NCBI RefSeq assembly: GCF_000337135.1
Contig: NZ_AOIN01000024.1
Coordinates: 1-35,830 of the forward strand
Direction of reading: 5' to 3'
Source of the DNA: Natrialba chahannaoensis JCM 10990
GTDB lineage: Archaea > Halobacteriota > Halobacteria > Halobacteriales > Natrialbaceae
DNA: 35,830 nt
In this document: one piece after another, positions 22,757 through 30,007 of the stretch
Position numbering within the stretch: the first letter of the stretch is position 1
How the letters are laid out: the number at the start of each line of letters is the position of its first letter
The notes under the pieces: model-generated
What the model was told of the DNA's origin: nothing
Databases searched by the model: none
Seen by the model: the letters and a program-made list of their open reading frames with translations, nothing else
Program-made: the position numbers and the translations under genes

Positions 22757-23794
22757 TCAGAGCGCAGGCAGCGGTGGGAATCGCGTCCAGTCAATGATCG
22801 CGTCCGGATCGTGATAGCACTGATAGAACTCGCCCTGCTCATACGTAGTTGTGAACGAGTCGATACCCGGGCCGCGAACCTGGACATCACGAGGCGGTGC
22901 AATCCCCATGCCGAGATAGCAATCGCGGAGTTGGCATCGAAGATGGTCGACAACTGTGCGCTGAAATGCGGCGACAGACGTGATCGGCGAGTCGGTCACC
23001 GGCAACTGCAGTCGAACCGTGCCCTCGTCGCCGCCGGCGGCCGACTCGTCCGAGTCCTCGTACTCGACACGAGTGACCCCATCGACCTCCCACTCGACGC
23101 GGATGGGGCGACAGGGCGAGACAAAGTCCGTGCCATCGATATCGCCACTCGTGTCCCCTATCGAAATGGATTCCGAATCGGTCACAGCAGCCTGCGAGAG
23201 CGCGTCCTTGAGTCGGACGAATTGGCCATCACTCCGCCGGTCGGGCTGAGCGTCCATCGACTGGCGAAGCGCGCCGAGTCCCTCGAGTTCGACGAGCACA
23301 TCGAGAAGCGGTCGAAGTGCCGGCTCATCGATCCCAATAGCGAATTCCTGTTCGATCAGGCGACACGTCGCCGACGAGGTACCGGTCGGCGGGTCAACGG
23401 GGAGTGCGTCGGCCCCATCCTGACTGTCGACAGCAGCCCGCTGCCGATACGCGGTCTCCAGCGTCGATTCGACCGTCTCCGGCGTCATCGCACCGAGAAC
23501 GAGTGCCGCAGCAGCCACGTGCTCCGGATAGGTGATTCGATCCGTCGCACTGTAGGGGTCGAGCGCATCGAATCCGCACGCGCGAAAGGCGGCATACTTG
23601 GCGAACCGAGCAAGCTGTGCGTGCCGTTCGTGTTCAGCCAGGTCCTGCTCGTCACCGGTCAGTGACGATTCGTGAGGGCGGTGGTACTCGAGTTCCCCCT
23701 CATGCGTGACGGTGAGAGAATGCTCAGTGCCGTCGTTGTCGGCGACGGTGAGGTCGACGGTTCGGTCAGTTCGGGACTGGATAGTGGCCTGCAT
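22757..23794 (-). CDS. Uncharacterised protein divergent from the contractile-injection genes
   Basis: A 345-residue acidic protein with clear haloarchaeal codon use, so the frame is real, but I do not recognise the family. The N-terminus is beta-rich (TIQSRTDRTVDLTVADND, then LTVTHEGELEYH). Residues about 60-110 are Ala-rich and helical (RFAKYAAFRACGFDALDP). The last part has HLRCQLRDCYLGMG and EQGEFYQCYHDPDAI with several Cys. No membrane helix, signal or nucleotide-binding motif is visible. It lies head-to-head with the first contractile gene across 258 bases and could be a companion, but it could also belong to nothing on this side. Confidence 0.7.
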   Translation of the reverse strand: MQATIQSRTDRTVDLTVADNDGTEHSLTVTHEGELEYHRPHESSLTGDEQDLAEHERHAQLARFAKYAAFRACGFDALDPYSATDRITYPEHVAAAALVLGAMTPETVESTLETAYRQRAAVDSQDGADALPVDPPTGTSSATCRLIEQEFAIGIDEPALRPLLDVLVELEGLGALRQSMDAQPDRRSDGQFVRLKDALSQAAVTDSESISIGDTSGDIDGTDFVSPCRPIRVEWEVDGVTRVEYEDSDESAAGGDEGTVRLQLPVTDSPITSVAAFQRTVVDHLRCQLRDCYLGMGIAPPRDVQVRGPGIDSFTTTYEQGEFYQCYHDPDAIIDWTRFPPLPAL

Positions 23795-24052
23795 TCGAGT
23801 GGACGGGTGGGGACGAGAACGCGGTGGATACGTGTTTCAACTTCGGTACAGTCAGCTAGTGGCTGCAATTCTAACATCTGCCGTATAAAATATGGGGTTT
23901 CGAGACTAATTACCCCGGTCCAATTGTACACTTTTGTTCAGTGCCTTTTTGAGAGTCACTACTGTTTACTATTCACATAGTTCGTTCAATACTGGACCAA
24001 TCGATCATTTTATGTAAGTGTGACTGCGAACGGTACGTGTGCTCGCTTTGCC
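23795..24052. promoter_or_regulatory. AT-rich divergent promoter region before the contractile-injection genes
   Basis: 258 bases, much AT-richer than the surroundings. TATA-like elements occur for both directions: CGTATAAAATATGG (about 23882-23895) and TTTTATGTA (24008-24016). The latter would place transcription start near 24037, after the alternative GTG start at 24020, so the ATG at 24053 is favoured for the plus-strand gene. Confidence 0.55.
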
Positions 24053-25306
24053 ATGACTCGGGATGGGGACTACACGACAAACGAGACGGGAGGGCTCTCT
24101 CAGTTCAAGAAGAATCGGTTCTTCAAGGGGAAACTAATGACCCCCCGTGATATGGAAGCAGAGCAAGAGTACCACGCCGAACGACTGGAGACGATAACCC
24201 GTTTCCTCGACGGGTCAGGGATCGTCCACGGACTTGAGGTCCAGTCCGTCTCCGAAACGGAAACCGGCCTCGACGTCACGCTCGACGCCGGATTTGCACT
24301 CGATGGGCGCGGACGGCCGATCGTTGTCGAACAGGTGACGACGAAGTCGCTTCCCGAACCGACTGCCGACGAGGTACATCTGTTCATTCAGTACAGCGAA
24401 GTCGCTGTCGAAACCGTTCCCGTTCCGGACACGGACGGCGCGATCGACGACGAAGCGGTGCCGAACCGCGATGTGGAAGTGTTCGAACTGACACACCGCG
24501 AGGAGCCCCCGGAGACCCCCACAGAGCCGCCAACGCTCGACCTCAGCGAGTTCGATCCGGAAACGGCCGACGCACAGGCGGTTACCAGAGCACTGACAGC
24601 GCAGTATCACGCCGAACATCGAACCGGGACACCGGATACGGACGATCCGGCCGTCTATCTCGGCGGATTCGAACGCCAGCCAGACGGGCGATGGGACCCC
24701 ATAGCAACCGCGGCAACCGAGATCGGCAAACAGTACGCAGCCGATCATGATCTGCTGTTTGCAGCCCTTGCAGCACATCTCGCCGACACGGACAACCCAC
24801 ACCAGACACCGGTATCTGACCAGACCGAGGAACGACCTGACGACCTGACCGGGATCGTCAAGCGACTCAGGGCGATGGAAGAGACGGTGGGCGAACTCGA
24901 AGCGGAGCGAGACACGATGCAGACGTACCTGCTCCGGAAGACCGTCAAAGATCGCGTCCGGTTCTTCGAAACGCTAAGCGACCGACTCGAACCACACACG
25001 GGCGAAGGCGCACGAATTACCCGTGAAATCGCAGAGCTCTCGCGCGACAATCACGCCGCGACCACGCGCGAAGACGTGTACCGCGCACAGCTCTCCGCGC
25101 TGCTGGACTATCTGGTTCGACTCGGTGAGCCCCTCGAATCGGTCGTCACCGAAGAGAGTCTCGAGCGGTACCTGAAAGCCGTCTCTCGACTCCAGTCACA
25201 GATCGATGAAAACGGACCGCTACTCGAATTGATCGACGCACACGATCAGGTGTGTGAAGCGGCTGAGTCGCTCGAAATTCTCGTTGGTGTCGTTCCTGAA
25301 GCGTAG
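24053..25306 (+). CDS. Contractile-injection-system accessory/baseplate-associated protein
   Basis: A 417-residue protein. Residues about 15-100 read FKKNRFFKGKLMTPRDMEAE, then LDGSGIVHGLEV and VTLDAGFALDGRGRPIVV. This matches a domain often found in extracellular contractile-injection (eCIS) clusters (pattern K-L-(L/M)-T-x-R-D, x-G-x-V-x-G-L-x-V, G-x-A-x-D-x-x-G-R). The middle is acidic and variable, and residues about 270-330 are a probable coiled coil (RLRAMEETVGELEAERDTMQ). The role may be in the baseplate or fibre region, or as an assembly factor; it is not resolved. It precedes the sheath gene by 107 bases and has its own promoter. Confidence 0.6.
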   Translation: MTRDGDYTTNETGGLSQFKKNRFFKGKLMTPRDMEAEQEYHAERLETITRFLDGSGIVHGLEVQSVSETETGLDVTLDAGFALDGRGRPIVVEQVTTKSLPEPTADEVHLFIQYSEVAVETVPVPDTDGAIDDEAVPNRDVEVFELTHREEPPETPTEPPTLDLSEFDPETADAQAVTRALTAQYHAEHRTGTPDTDDPAVYLGGFERQPDGRWDPIATAATEIGKQYAADHDLLFAALAAHLADTDNPHQTPVSDQTEERPDDLTGIVKRLRAMEETVGELEAERDTMQTYLLRKTVKDRVRFFETLSDRLEPHTGEGARITREIAELSRDNHAATTREDVYRAQLSALLDYLVRLGEPLESVVTEESLERYLKAVSRLQSQIDENGPLLELIDAHDQVCEAAESLEILVGVVPEA

Positions 25307-25352
25307 AACCGCCGAAATCGGTGGTCATTGGAACGTGTAGGTTAAGCAAAAG

Positions 25353-25405
25353 TATTATATTATACCAATTTCAAAAGTCCATAACGTAGTTGAAGCTTAC
25401 GAGGT
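25353..25405 (+). promoter_or_regulatory. Strong TATA box and Shine-Dalgarno of the sheath gene
   Basis: A textbook archaeal TATA element (TATTATATTATA, 25353-25364) preceded by an A-rich BRE-like AAGCAAAAG. Predicted transcription start is about 25384. A GAGGT Shine-Dalgarno at 25401-25405 lies 8 nt before the sheath ATG. Separate transcription of the sheath gene would fit the large number of sheath copies needed. Confidence 0.65.
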
Positions 25406-25413
25406 AATTAAGA

Positions 25414-27138
25414 ATGCCAGAGTATCAGGCCCCAGGTGTCTACGTTGAGGAAGTTAGTAGTGGAAGCAAATCGGTCGAAGGAGTTAGCACGAGTACGGCT
25501 GGCTTCCTCGGTCAAACGCGCCGTGGTCCGGTGGAGCCACGGCTGGTAACGAACTATGCCGAGTTCGAACGTGTGTACGGTTCGAGCCCGAAGAACTCTC
25601 ACCTCGACGTTGCTGTCGACGGATTCTTCAAGAACGGTGGTAGCCGCTGTTACATCGGTCGTGTGACCGCCGTGGATCCAAACGATGTTGCAACGACGAC
25701 GCTGATCGACGAAACCGGCAAGGAAACTGTCGAAATCGAAGCGAACGGACCAGGCGAGTGGGGAACATCCGTCGGAGTCATCGTACGCGACGGCCAGCGC
25801 CCAGGCCAATTCGACATGATCGTCCGTTACTGGTCGTGTGATCTCGAAGAGGTCAGCCAACCGGAATCCAACCGTCCGGAACCTGCACCCGATGTTGAGG
25901 AAGTTTTCGACGGCCTCTCGAGTGACCCACAGTCGAGCCAGTTCTACGAAAAGCAAGTGACTAGCTCCGTTCTCATCGATGTCGAGTATCTCGAGGACGG
26001 CCGTCCCGTCGAGGGGCTCACGTGGCTGAACCGCGACATGCCAACGGCATGTTCCGACGGTGGCCTCGTCGAGACCGACGGTGAGGAAACCGTCGTCTAC
26101 ATCCCAGAGGAACTCGAGGACCTGGGCTACAACGATCTTCGAGGTGTCGCAAAGCCGTTCGAAATCGCAGGAAATGCCTCGAAGGACGACCTCATCGAAG
26201 AGCTCGAAGAGATTCGCTCCGGTGAGCGAGAGGTTGAGGTCGAAGTCGTCACCGAAGAACCCGAGAAACCCGATGCAGAGGGAGAGGTTACCCTGAGCCA
26301 TTACGAAGGGATCGACAAGCCCGGTCTCCGAACTGGACTTGCCGGCTTCAAGGCGCTTGACGACATCTCCATCGTCTGTGTTCCTGACGAGAACGATGTC
26401 ACCGGATTGACCGACGCTCTCGTGGCTCACTGTGAGAACATGGGCGAGCGATTCGCAATCCTGCAGGCACCACAGAATCCGGGTCCTGTCTCGGAAATGG
26501 AGACGCCAGTTGACTCCACGTACGCGGCGTACTACTATCCGTGGCTCACCGTTCTCGATCCAGTGACGAACCGCGAGAAACTCGCCCCACCAGGCGGTCA
26601 CATCGCCGGTATCTACGCCCGAAGCGACGCACAGCACGGCGTGCACAAGGCCCCTGCAAACGAAGTCGTTCGCGGTATCGTTGGTTTGCAACACGAGATC
26701 ACGAAGGGTGAACAGGACGTGCTCAACCCGAAGGGGATCAACTGTATCCGCAGCTTCCAGGGCCGCGGCATTCGCGTCTGGGGTGCACGAACCACCTCGA
26801 GCGATCCCGAGTGGAAGTACCTCAACGTCCGACGCCTGTTCCTGTTCATTGAGCAGTCGATCGACGAAGGCACCCAGTGGTCGGTGTTCGAGCCGAACGA
26901 CAAGGATCTCTGGGCACGTATCCGCCAATCCGCCGAAAACTTCCTGACAACCGTCTGGCGCGAGGGCGGCCTACAGGGATCGACCGCTGACGAGGCGTTC
27001 TACGTCCGCTGTGGCGAGGAAACGATGACGCAGGACGACATCGATAACGGTCGTCTCATCGTCGAAATCGGCGTTGCACCGGTCAAGCCGGCTGAGTTCG
27101 TCATCTTCCGCATCAGTCAGGACACCGGCGACGCCTAA
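25414..27138 (+). CDS. Contractile tail sheath protein (T4 gp18 / Afp2-4 type)
   Basis: A 574-residue sheath protein. The N-terminus YQAPGVYVEEVSSGSKSVEG and FLGQTRRGPVEPRLVTNY is the characteristic sheath opening. The C-terminal domain is highly conserved: VWGARTTSSDPEWKYLNVRR, SVFEPNDKDLWARIR, FLTTVWREGGLQGSTADEAF and IVEIGVAPVKPAEFVIFRI, which provide the strands that interlink subunits. A central, less conserved domain includes a Glu-rich insertion near residues 265-290. Sheath subunits form the contracting outer cylinder around the tube. The similarity to eCIS/PVC-type sheaths rather than to a specific virus is my reading of these motifs. Not tested by search. Confidence 0.92.
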   Translation: MPEYQAPGVYVEEVSSGSKSVEGVSTSTAGFLGQTRRGPVEPRLVTNYAEFERVYGSSPKNSHLDVAVDGFFKNGGSRCYIGRVTAVDPNDVATTTLIDETGKETVEIEANGPGEWGTSVGVIVRDGQRPGQFDMIVRYWSCDLEEVSQPESNRPEPAPDVEEVFDGLSSDPQSSQFYEKQVTSSVLIDVEYLEDGRPVEGLTWLNRDMPTACSDGGLVETDGEETVVYIPEELEDLGYNDLRGVAKPFEIAGNASKDDLIEELEEIRSGEREVEVEVVTEEPEKPDAEGEVTLSHYEGIDKPGLRTGLAGFKALDDISIVCVPDENDVTGLTDALVAHCENMGERFAILQAPQNPGPVSEMETPVDSTYAAYYYPWLTVLDPVTNREKLAPPGGHIAGIYARSDAQHGVHKAPANEVVRGIVGLQHEITKGEQDVLNPKGINCIRSFQGRGIRVWGARTTSSDPEWKYLNVRRLFLFIEQSIDEGTQWSVFEPNDKDLWARIRQSAENFLTTVWREGGLQGSTADEAFYVRCGEETMTQDDIDNGRLIVEIGVAPVKPAEFVIFRISQDTGDA

Positions 27139-27160
27139 CGCCACCAACGCTGTTTCCGGA

Positions 27161-27180
27161 CCGCGAGTGTAGACACGCGG
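27161..27180 (+). terminator. Hairpin after the sheath gene
   Basis: CCGCG and CGCGG frame a short loop (27161-27180), 22 bases after the sheath stop; a second stem CGCTGC/GCAGCG lies at about 27229-27246. Either could attenuate read-through or stabilise the sheath mRNA. There is no long T-run, so termination is uncertain. Confidence 0.35.
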
Positions 27181-27286
27181 GACAATCTGCGGATACGAGA
27201 CGTAACGTATAACCGAACCAAGACGGGCGCTGCGACCGAAGCAGCGTCTCAGACGACATCAACTCACAACAAACACCATAACACAC

Positions 27287-27736
27287 ATGCCAGAACACGG
27301 ACCACTTCCAAGCACGGAGTTCGCCGTCGAACTCGACGGCGTTGACATTCCCGGATTCCTCGAGGTCAAGCTGCCGACCCAGGAAACGGACGAACAGGAC
27401 TACCGCGAAGGAGACGACCCAAAGCACTCGAAGAAGCTCTTCGGTGACGTCCACTACACGCCACTCGTACTGGCCCGCGGTGCCGAAGAAGACAACGAAC
27501 GACTCGACGACTGGCGAAAAGCCGTCGCAAACGGTGACGCAGAGGAGGCACGAAAGAATATCGCCGTCGTGATCAAGGACAAAGCAGGCGACTCTGCCCT
27601 GCGATTCGAATTCACTAACGCCTGGATTCGCAAGTACGAACCCCCAGCACTCAACGCACAGGCGGGCGGCACGGAAGCAATCGCCGTCGAAACCTACACC
27701 GTTGAATTCGAGGAGATGGAACGGAAGAACGTATGA
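27287..27736 (+). CDS. Contractile tail tube protein (T4 gp19 / Afp1-5 type), first copy
   Basis: A 149-residue protein of the tube family. It begins with FAVELDGVDIPGFLEVKLP, the first strand pair of the tube beta-barrel. The middle has LVLARGAEEDNERLDDWRKA (the conserved R-G then helix), and the end is AIAVETYTVEFEEME, the last strand that completes the hexameric ring. Tube rings stack to form the inner tube. A possible TATA-like element (ACGTATAACC, about 27206-27215) could give it its own transcript. Its stop overlaps the next start (ATGA at 27733-27736). Confidence 0.88.
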   Translation: MPEHGPLPSTEFAVELDGVDIPGFLEVKLPTQETDEQDYREGDDPKHSKKLFGDVHYTPLVLARGAEEDNERLDDWRKAVANGDAEEARKNIAVVIKDKAGDSALRFEFTNAWIRKYEPPALNAQAGGTEAIAVETYTVEFEEMERKNV

Positions 27737-27936
27737 CCAACTCGGAGGGGGAAAACAGGACAGCAGTGTCGACAGCCCGCACGTACACGGTCGGCCGTAA
27801 CCAGTACCGTGATACCTGGACTGTCGACGAAAACGGCTGTCTGCACACGGGAACGGCGACAGCCACGCCGTTCGTCGAACGCACAACGACGAGTACGCAG
27901 CCGGCAGTCACGGGCCGAGGTGTCCGCAAGCCATGA
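27733..27936 (+). CDS. Small protein of the contractile-injection operon
   Basis: A 67-residue protein starting MTNSEGENRTAVSTARTYTV. Its ATG overlaps the tube stop (ATGA), and its stop overlaps the next ATG by the same pattern (27933-27936), so it is translationally coupled on both sides. This coupling is the main evidence that it is real. It is Thr-rich and hydrophilic with one Cys (NGCLHTG) and no membrane segment. The family is not recognised; it could be a small assembly chaperone or cargo-related protein. Confidence 0.7.
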   Translation: MTNSEGENRTAVSTARTYTVGRNQYRDTWTVDENGCLHTGTATATPFVERTTTSTQPAVTGRGVRKP

Positions 27937-28499
27937 CAGACCAACCACTACAGACCGAGTTCGAGTTCACGCTTCCCCGGGGATACGTCGACGACGACGG
28001 CACACTCCACACGGAGGGCCGAATGCGCCTCGCAACCGCCGCCGACGAAATCCAGCCGTTGCAGAACCCGCGTGTGCAATCGAACTCGTCGTATCTGACC
28101 ATCGTCCTGCTCTCGCGTGTCGTCACTGAGCTCGGGACACTCGAGACGATCGACGAAGACGTTATTCAGAACCTCTTCGTCACGGACCTCGAGTACCTCC
28201 AGGCGATGTACGAACGAGTCAACAATCGTGGACGGAACGCCACCGAAACGGCGTGTCCGGACTGCGGATCGGTGTTCGACGTGGACGTCGAAACCGGTGC
28301 TCACCTCGCGCCGCCAGCCGATGCAGATGTCGAGCCCCCGGGTGTGAACACCGGCGCAGACGATATCGAAGAAGCGCACGGAACGGATGAGTCGTTCGAC
28401 GCGATTGGGACGGCTGTAACCGATGGTGTGGACGACGGGAACGACACCGGAAACGAACACGAACAGACGGAGGTCGAAGCGGGAAACCCGAGCGAGTGA
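27933..28499 (+). CDS. eCIS-associated tail assembly-like protein with a CxxC pair
   Basis: A 188-residue protein. The conserved part (about 5-115) contains FEFTLPRGYVDDDGTLHTEG, MRLATAADEIQPL, SSYLTIVLLSRVVTELGTL and FVTDLEYLQAMYERVN, then a CxxC knuckle (TACPDCGSVFDV). I know this arrangement from eCIS clusters, where it lies between tube genes and is called a tail assembly protein. With only one CxxC pair a zinc site would need a partner molecule or other ligands. The last 70 residues are a low-complexity acidic tail. Translationally coupled to both neighbours. Assembly rather than structural function is an inference from context. Confidence 0.65.
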   Translation: MTDQPLQTEFEFTLPRGYVDDDGTLHTEGRMRLATAADEIQPLQNPRVQSNSSYLTIVLLSRVVTELGTLETIDEDVIQNLFVTDLEYLQAMYERVNNRGRNATETACPDCGSVFDVDVETGAHLAPPADADVEPPGVNTGADDIEEAHGTDESFDAIGTAVTDGVDDGNDTGNEHEQTEVEAGNPSE

Positions 28500-28792
28500 T
28501 GCGGCTGTACGATTCCGACACCCTCTTCGAGGAGGTCGCGTTCATCGCCTATCACTTCGGCTGGACCCACGACGAGATCCTCACACTGCCACACTGGGAA
28601 CGACGGCGGTGGTGTGCCGCAATCAGCGATATCAACGACCGGATCAACGAGACGGGGACGCCGGAACACGAGCAGGGCCACAGCGCGACCGGGAGCCCTA
28701 GCGGAATCAGCCAGCAGACTGGGGGAGCCAACAGCTTCCTCGATGACGACGGTGATGGAATCGTGCTACAGAACTCACTGGACGAGCGCTAA
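28499..28792 (+). CDS. Small DUF6760-like protein of the contractile-injection operon
   Basis: A 97-residue protein with start ATG at 28499 sharing one base with the preceding TGA. Its first 50 residues, LFEEVAFIAYHFGWTHDEIL, then LPHWERRRWCAAISDINDRI, match the short conserved domain (EEVAFIAY-x2-x-W-x5-x-L-x2-x-ERRRW) found beside tube genes in eCIS clusters (DUF6760). The tail is Gly/Ser-rich and disordered. It may act with the preceding tail-assembly protein. The intergenic region after it contains a terminator-like hairpin. Confidence 0.7.
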   Translation: MRLYDSDTLFEEVAFIAYHFGWTHDEILTLPHWERRRWCAAISDINDRINETGTPEHEQGHSATGSPSGISQQTGGANSFLDDDGDGIVLQNSLDER

Positions 28793-28820
28793 CGGGCACT
28801 GACAGCAACTCCGAACGATT

Positions 28821-28839
28821 ACGGGTCACTCCCGTTTTT
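28821..28839 (+). terminator. Hairpin plus T-run between small genes and second tube gene
   Basis: ACGGG-TCACT-CCCGT forms a perfect 5-bp stem with a 5-nt loop and is followed directly by a T-run (CCCGTTTTTAG). Archaeal termination needs mainly the T-run; the hairpin makes this a plausible terminator or attenuator. A TATA-like GGTATACG follows (about 28847), so the second tube gene may have its own promoter. Confidence 0.55.
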
Positions 28840-28871
28840 AGAACCGGTATACGACAGACAGAACAATACCA

Positions 28872-29339
28872 ATGACCGGCGACGAAACACCATACACGGG
28901 CGGAGATGGGCCATACGCACAGTACAACTTCGAGGTCGAAATCGACGGCGAAACAGTCGCAGGCTTCGCCGAGGTCTCGGGAATTACGATGCAACTCGAG
29001 ACGATCGACTATCGCGAAGGAGGGGTGAACGATCACGTGCACACGCTCCCAGGGACGTTCGCACACGCGAATCTCGTGTTGCAACGCGGGATGACCAAGG
29101 ATGCCTCGTTCTGGGAGTGGATTCAGGACGTGATGAGCGGCAACATCACTCGGAAGAACGTGGTCGTCAAGATGCGAGAGGGGTTCAACGGAGAGAACGG
29201 CTGGGGGTGGGAGTTCAAACGCGCGTATCCGACGATGTGGCGCGGCCCAGATCTCGTGAGCACGAATCAGGGGATGGCAATCGAGTCGATCGAACTGTCA
29301 TACGAACAGTTCACGAAGATGTCGGGGTTGCCGGAGTAA
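28872..29339 (+). CDS. Contractile tail tube protein, second copy
   Basis: A 155-residue gp19/Afp-type tube protein. Conserved strands are YNFEVEIDGETVAGFAEVSG, HTLPGTFAHANLVLQRGMTK (with the R-G and following helix), FWEWIQDVM and IESIELSYEQFTKMSG. It differs strongly from the first tube protein: it matches the type that forms the initiator or lower tube ring in eCIS, whereas the other matches the bulk tube type. The assignment of roles is inference. It is the last contractile-type gene in the window; its stop codon sits in a hairpin. Confidence 0.88.
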   Translation: MTGDETPYTGGDGPYAQYNFEVEIDGETVAGFAEVSGITMQLETIDYREGGVNDHVHTLPGTFAHANLVLQRGMTKDASFWEWIQDVMSGNITRKNVVVKMREGFNGENGWGWEFKRAYPTMWRGPDLVSTNQGMAIESIELSYEQFTKMSGLPE

Positions 29340-29353
29340 CGGGGACACTCCGG
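29331..29353 (+). terminator. Hairpin overlapping the stop codon of the second tube gene
   Basis: CCGGAGT (29331-29337) and ACTCCGG (29347-29353) form a perfect 7-bp stem with a 9-nt loop that includes the TAA stop. It is a likely 3'-end/terminator structure, and marks the end of the contractile gene set. No T-run follows directly. Confidence 0.5.
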
Positions 29354-30007
29354 GCTTAACGGTAGGATCGGGTCGAAAGAGGCGGACACGCGCCACGATT
29401 CTCGCGGTTACTTCGATACTCTAGAAGACACTAAATAGTGGTACTAACCGCAATTCGGGGTACGACTGACGTACTGGTGAGACTGCGCCGACTGCGTCGA
29501 CACCGTTCAAAGGTGTCAGCGATCGAACGTGGTGGGCGTAGTGACCATACTAATGAGGGCACTGAGAACAGCGAGAGCGACGAGAACAGCGAAACTAAAA
29601 GTAGCGAACCTAACCAGACAGCGTAACAGTAGGACGCGAATTCGATGAGACTCGAGTAACCGGCATCGATGGTGCTTCCGTAGGAAGACGTTCGGAGTGT
29701 GAGGGGAAAATCTGTGCGTGGCGGACGAGCGGACTATGCGTGAGTGGTTGCAGTTGCAGGGTGCGATCCTGAATCGAGCAGTACTGTTGTGGAGTGTGAA
29801 CCGCAAGCTGGCTGGAGTGAAACGAACACGACCGGGAAGGGAGTTCGGAGATGAGGCCAACCGGTTAGCCTAACCAGGAAGGCTAACCAAATACCGGTCA
29901 AAAGACCACGCAGAGGAGTCATATCACAGTGGACTGTAACGACAGCGGAACAAGCGGGTTGACAACCCAAACAATCAGCACGGTGACCCGCTAACAGCAA
30001 CGCACGC
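29354..30007. other. Long spacer after the contractile-injection genes
   Basis: About 650 bases with no supported gene. It has a duplicated GAGAACAGCGA (about 29564-29592) and the GGTTAGCC/GGCTAACC inverted repeat listed separately. A 62-codon plus frame at 29438 and a hydrophobic minus stretch (about 29516-29640) are open but unconvincing. In complete eCIS loci the LysM, spike and baseplate genes would be here. Confidence 0.5.
29863..29888. repeat. GGTTAGCC / GGCTAACC inverted repeat
   Basis: Perfect 8-bp arms (29863-29870 and 29881-29888) with a 10-nt spacer, about 120 bases before the M24 gene. The motif CTAACC occurs a third time in the loop. Could be an operator or transcript hairpin. 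Confidence 0.6.

Noticed and set aside
25408-26928. 506-codon minus ORF
   Set aside because: Antisense to the sheath gene, which has clear conserved N- and C-termini and a promoter.
27113-27886. 257-codon minus ORF over the tube gene
   Set aside because: Composition rich in Cys, Trp and Phe, not haloarchaeal; shadow of the tube gene and its spacer.
29438-29640. Small hydrophilic plus ORF or short hydrophobic minus ORF after the contractile genes
   Set aside because: Neither has a recognised family, a good start signal or coupling; the minus one has an implausible Arg/His-rich N-terminal part.
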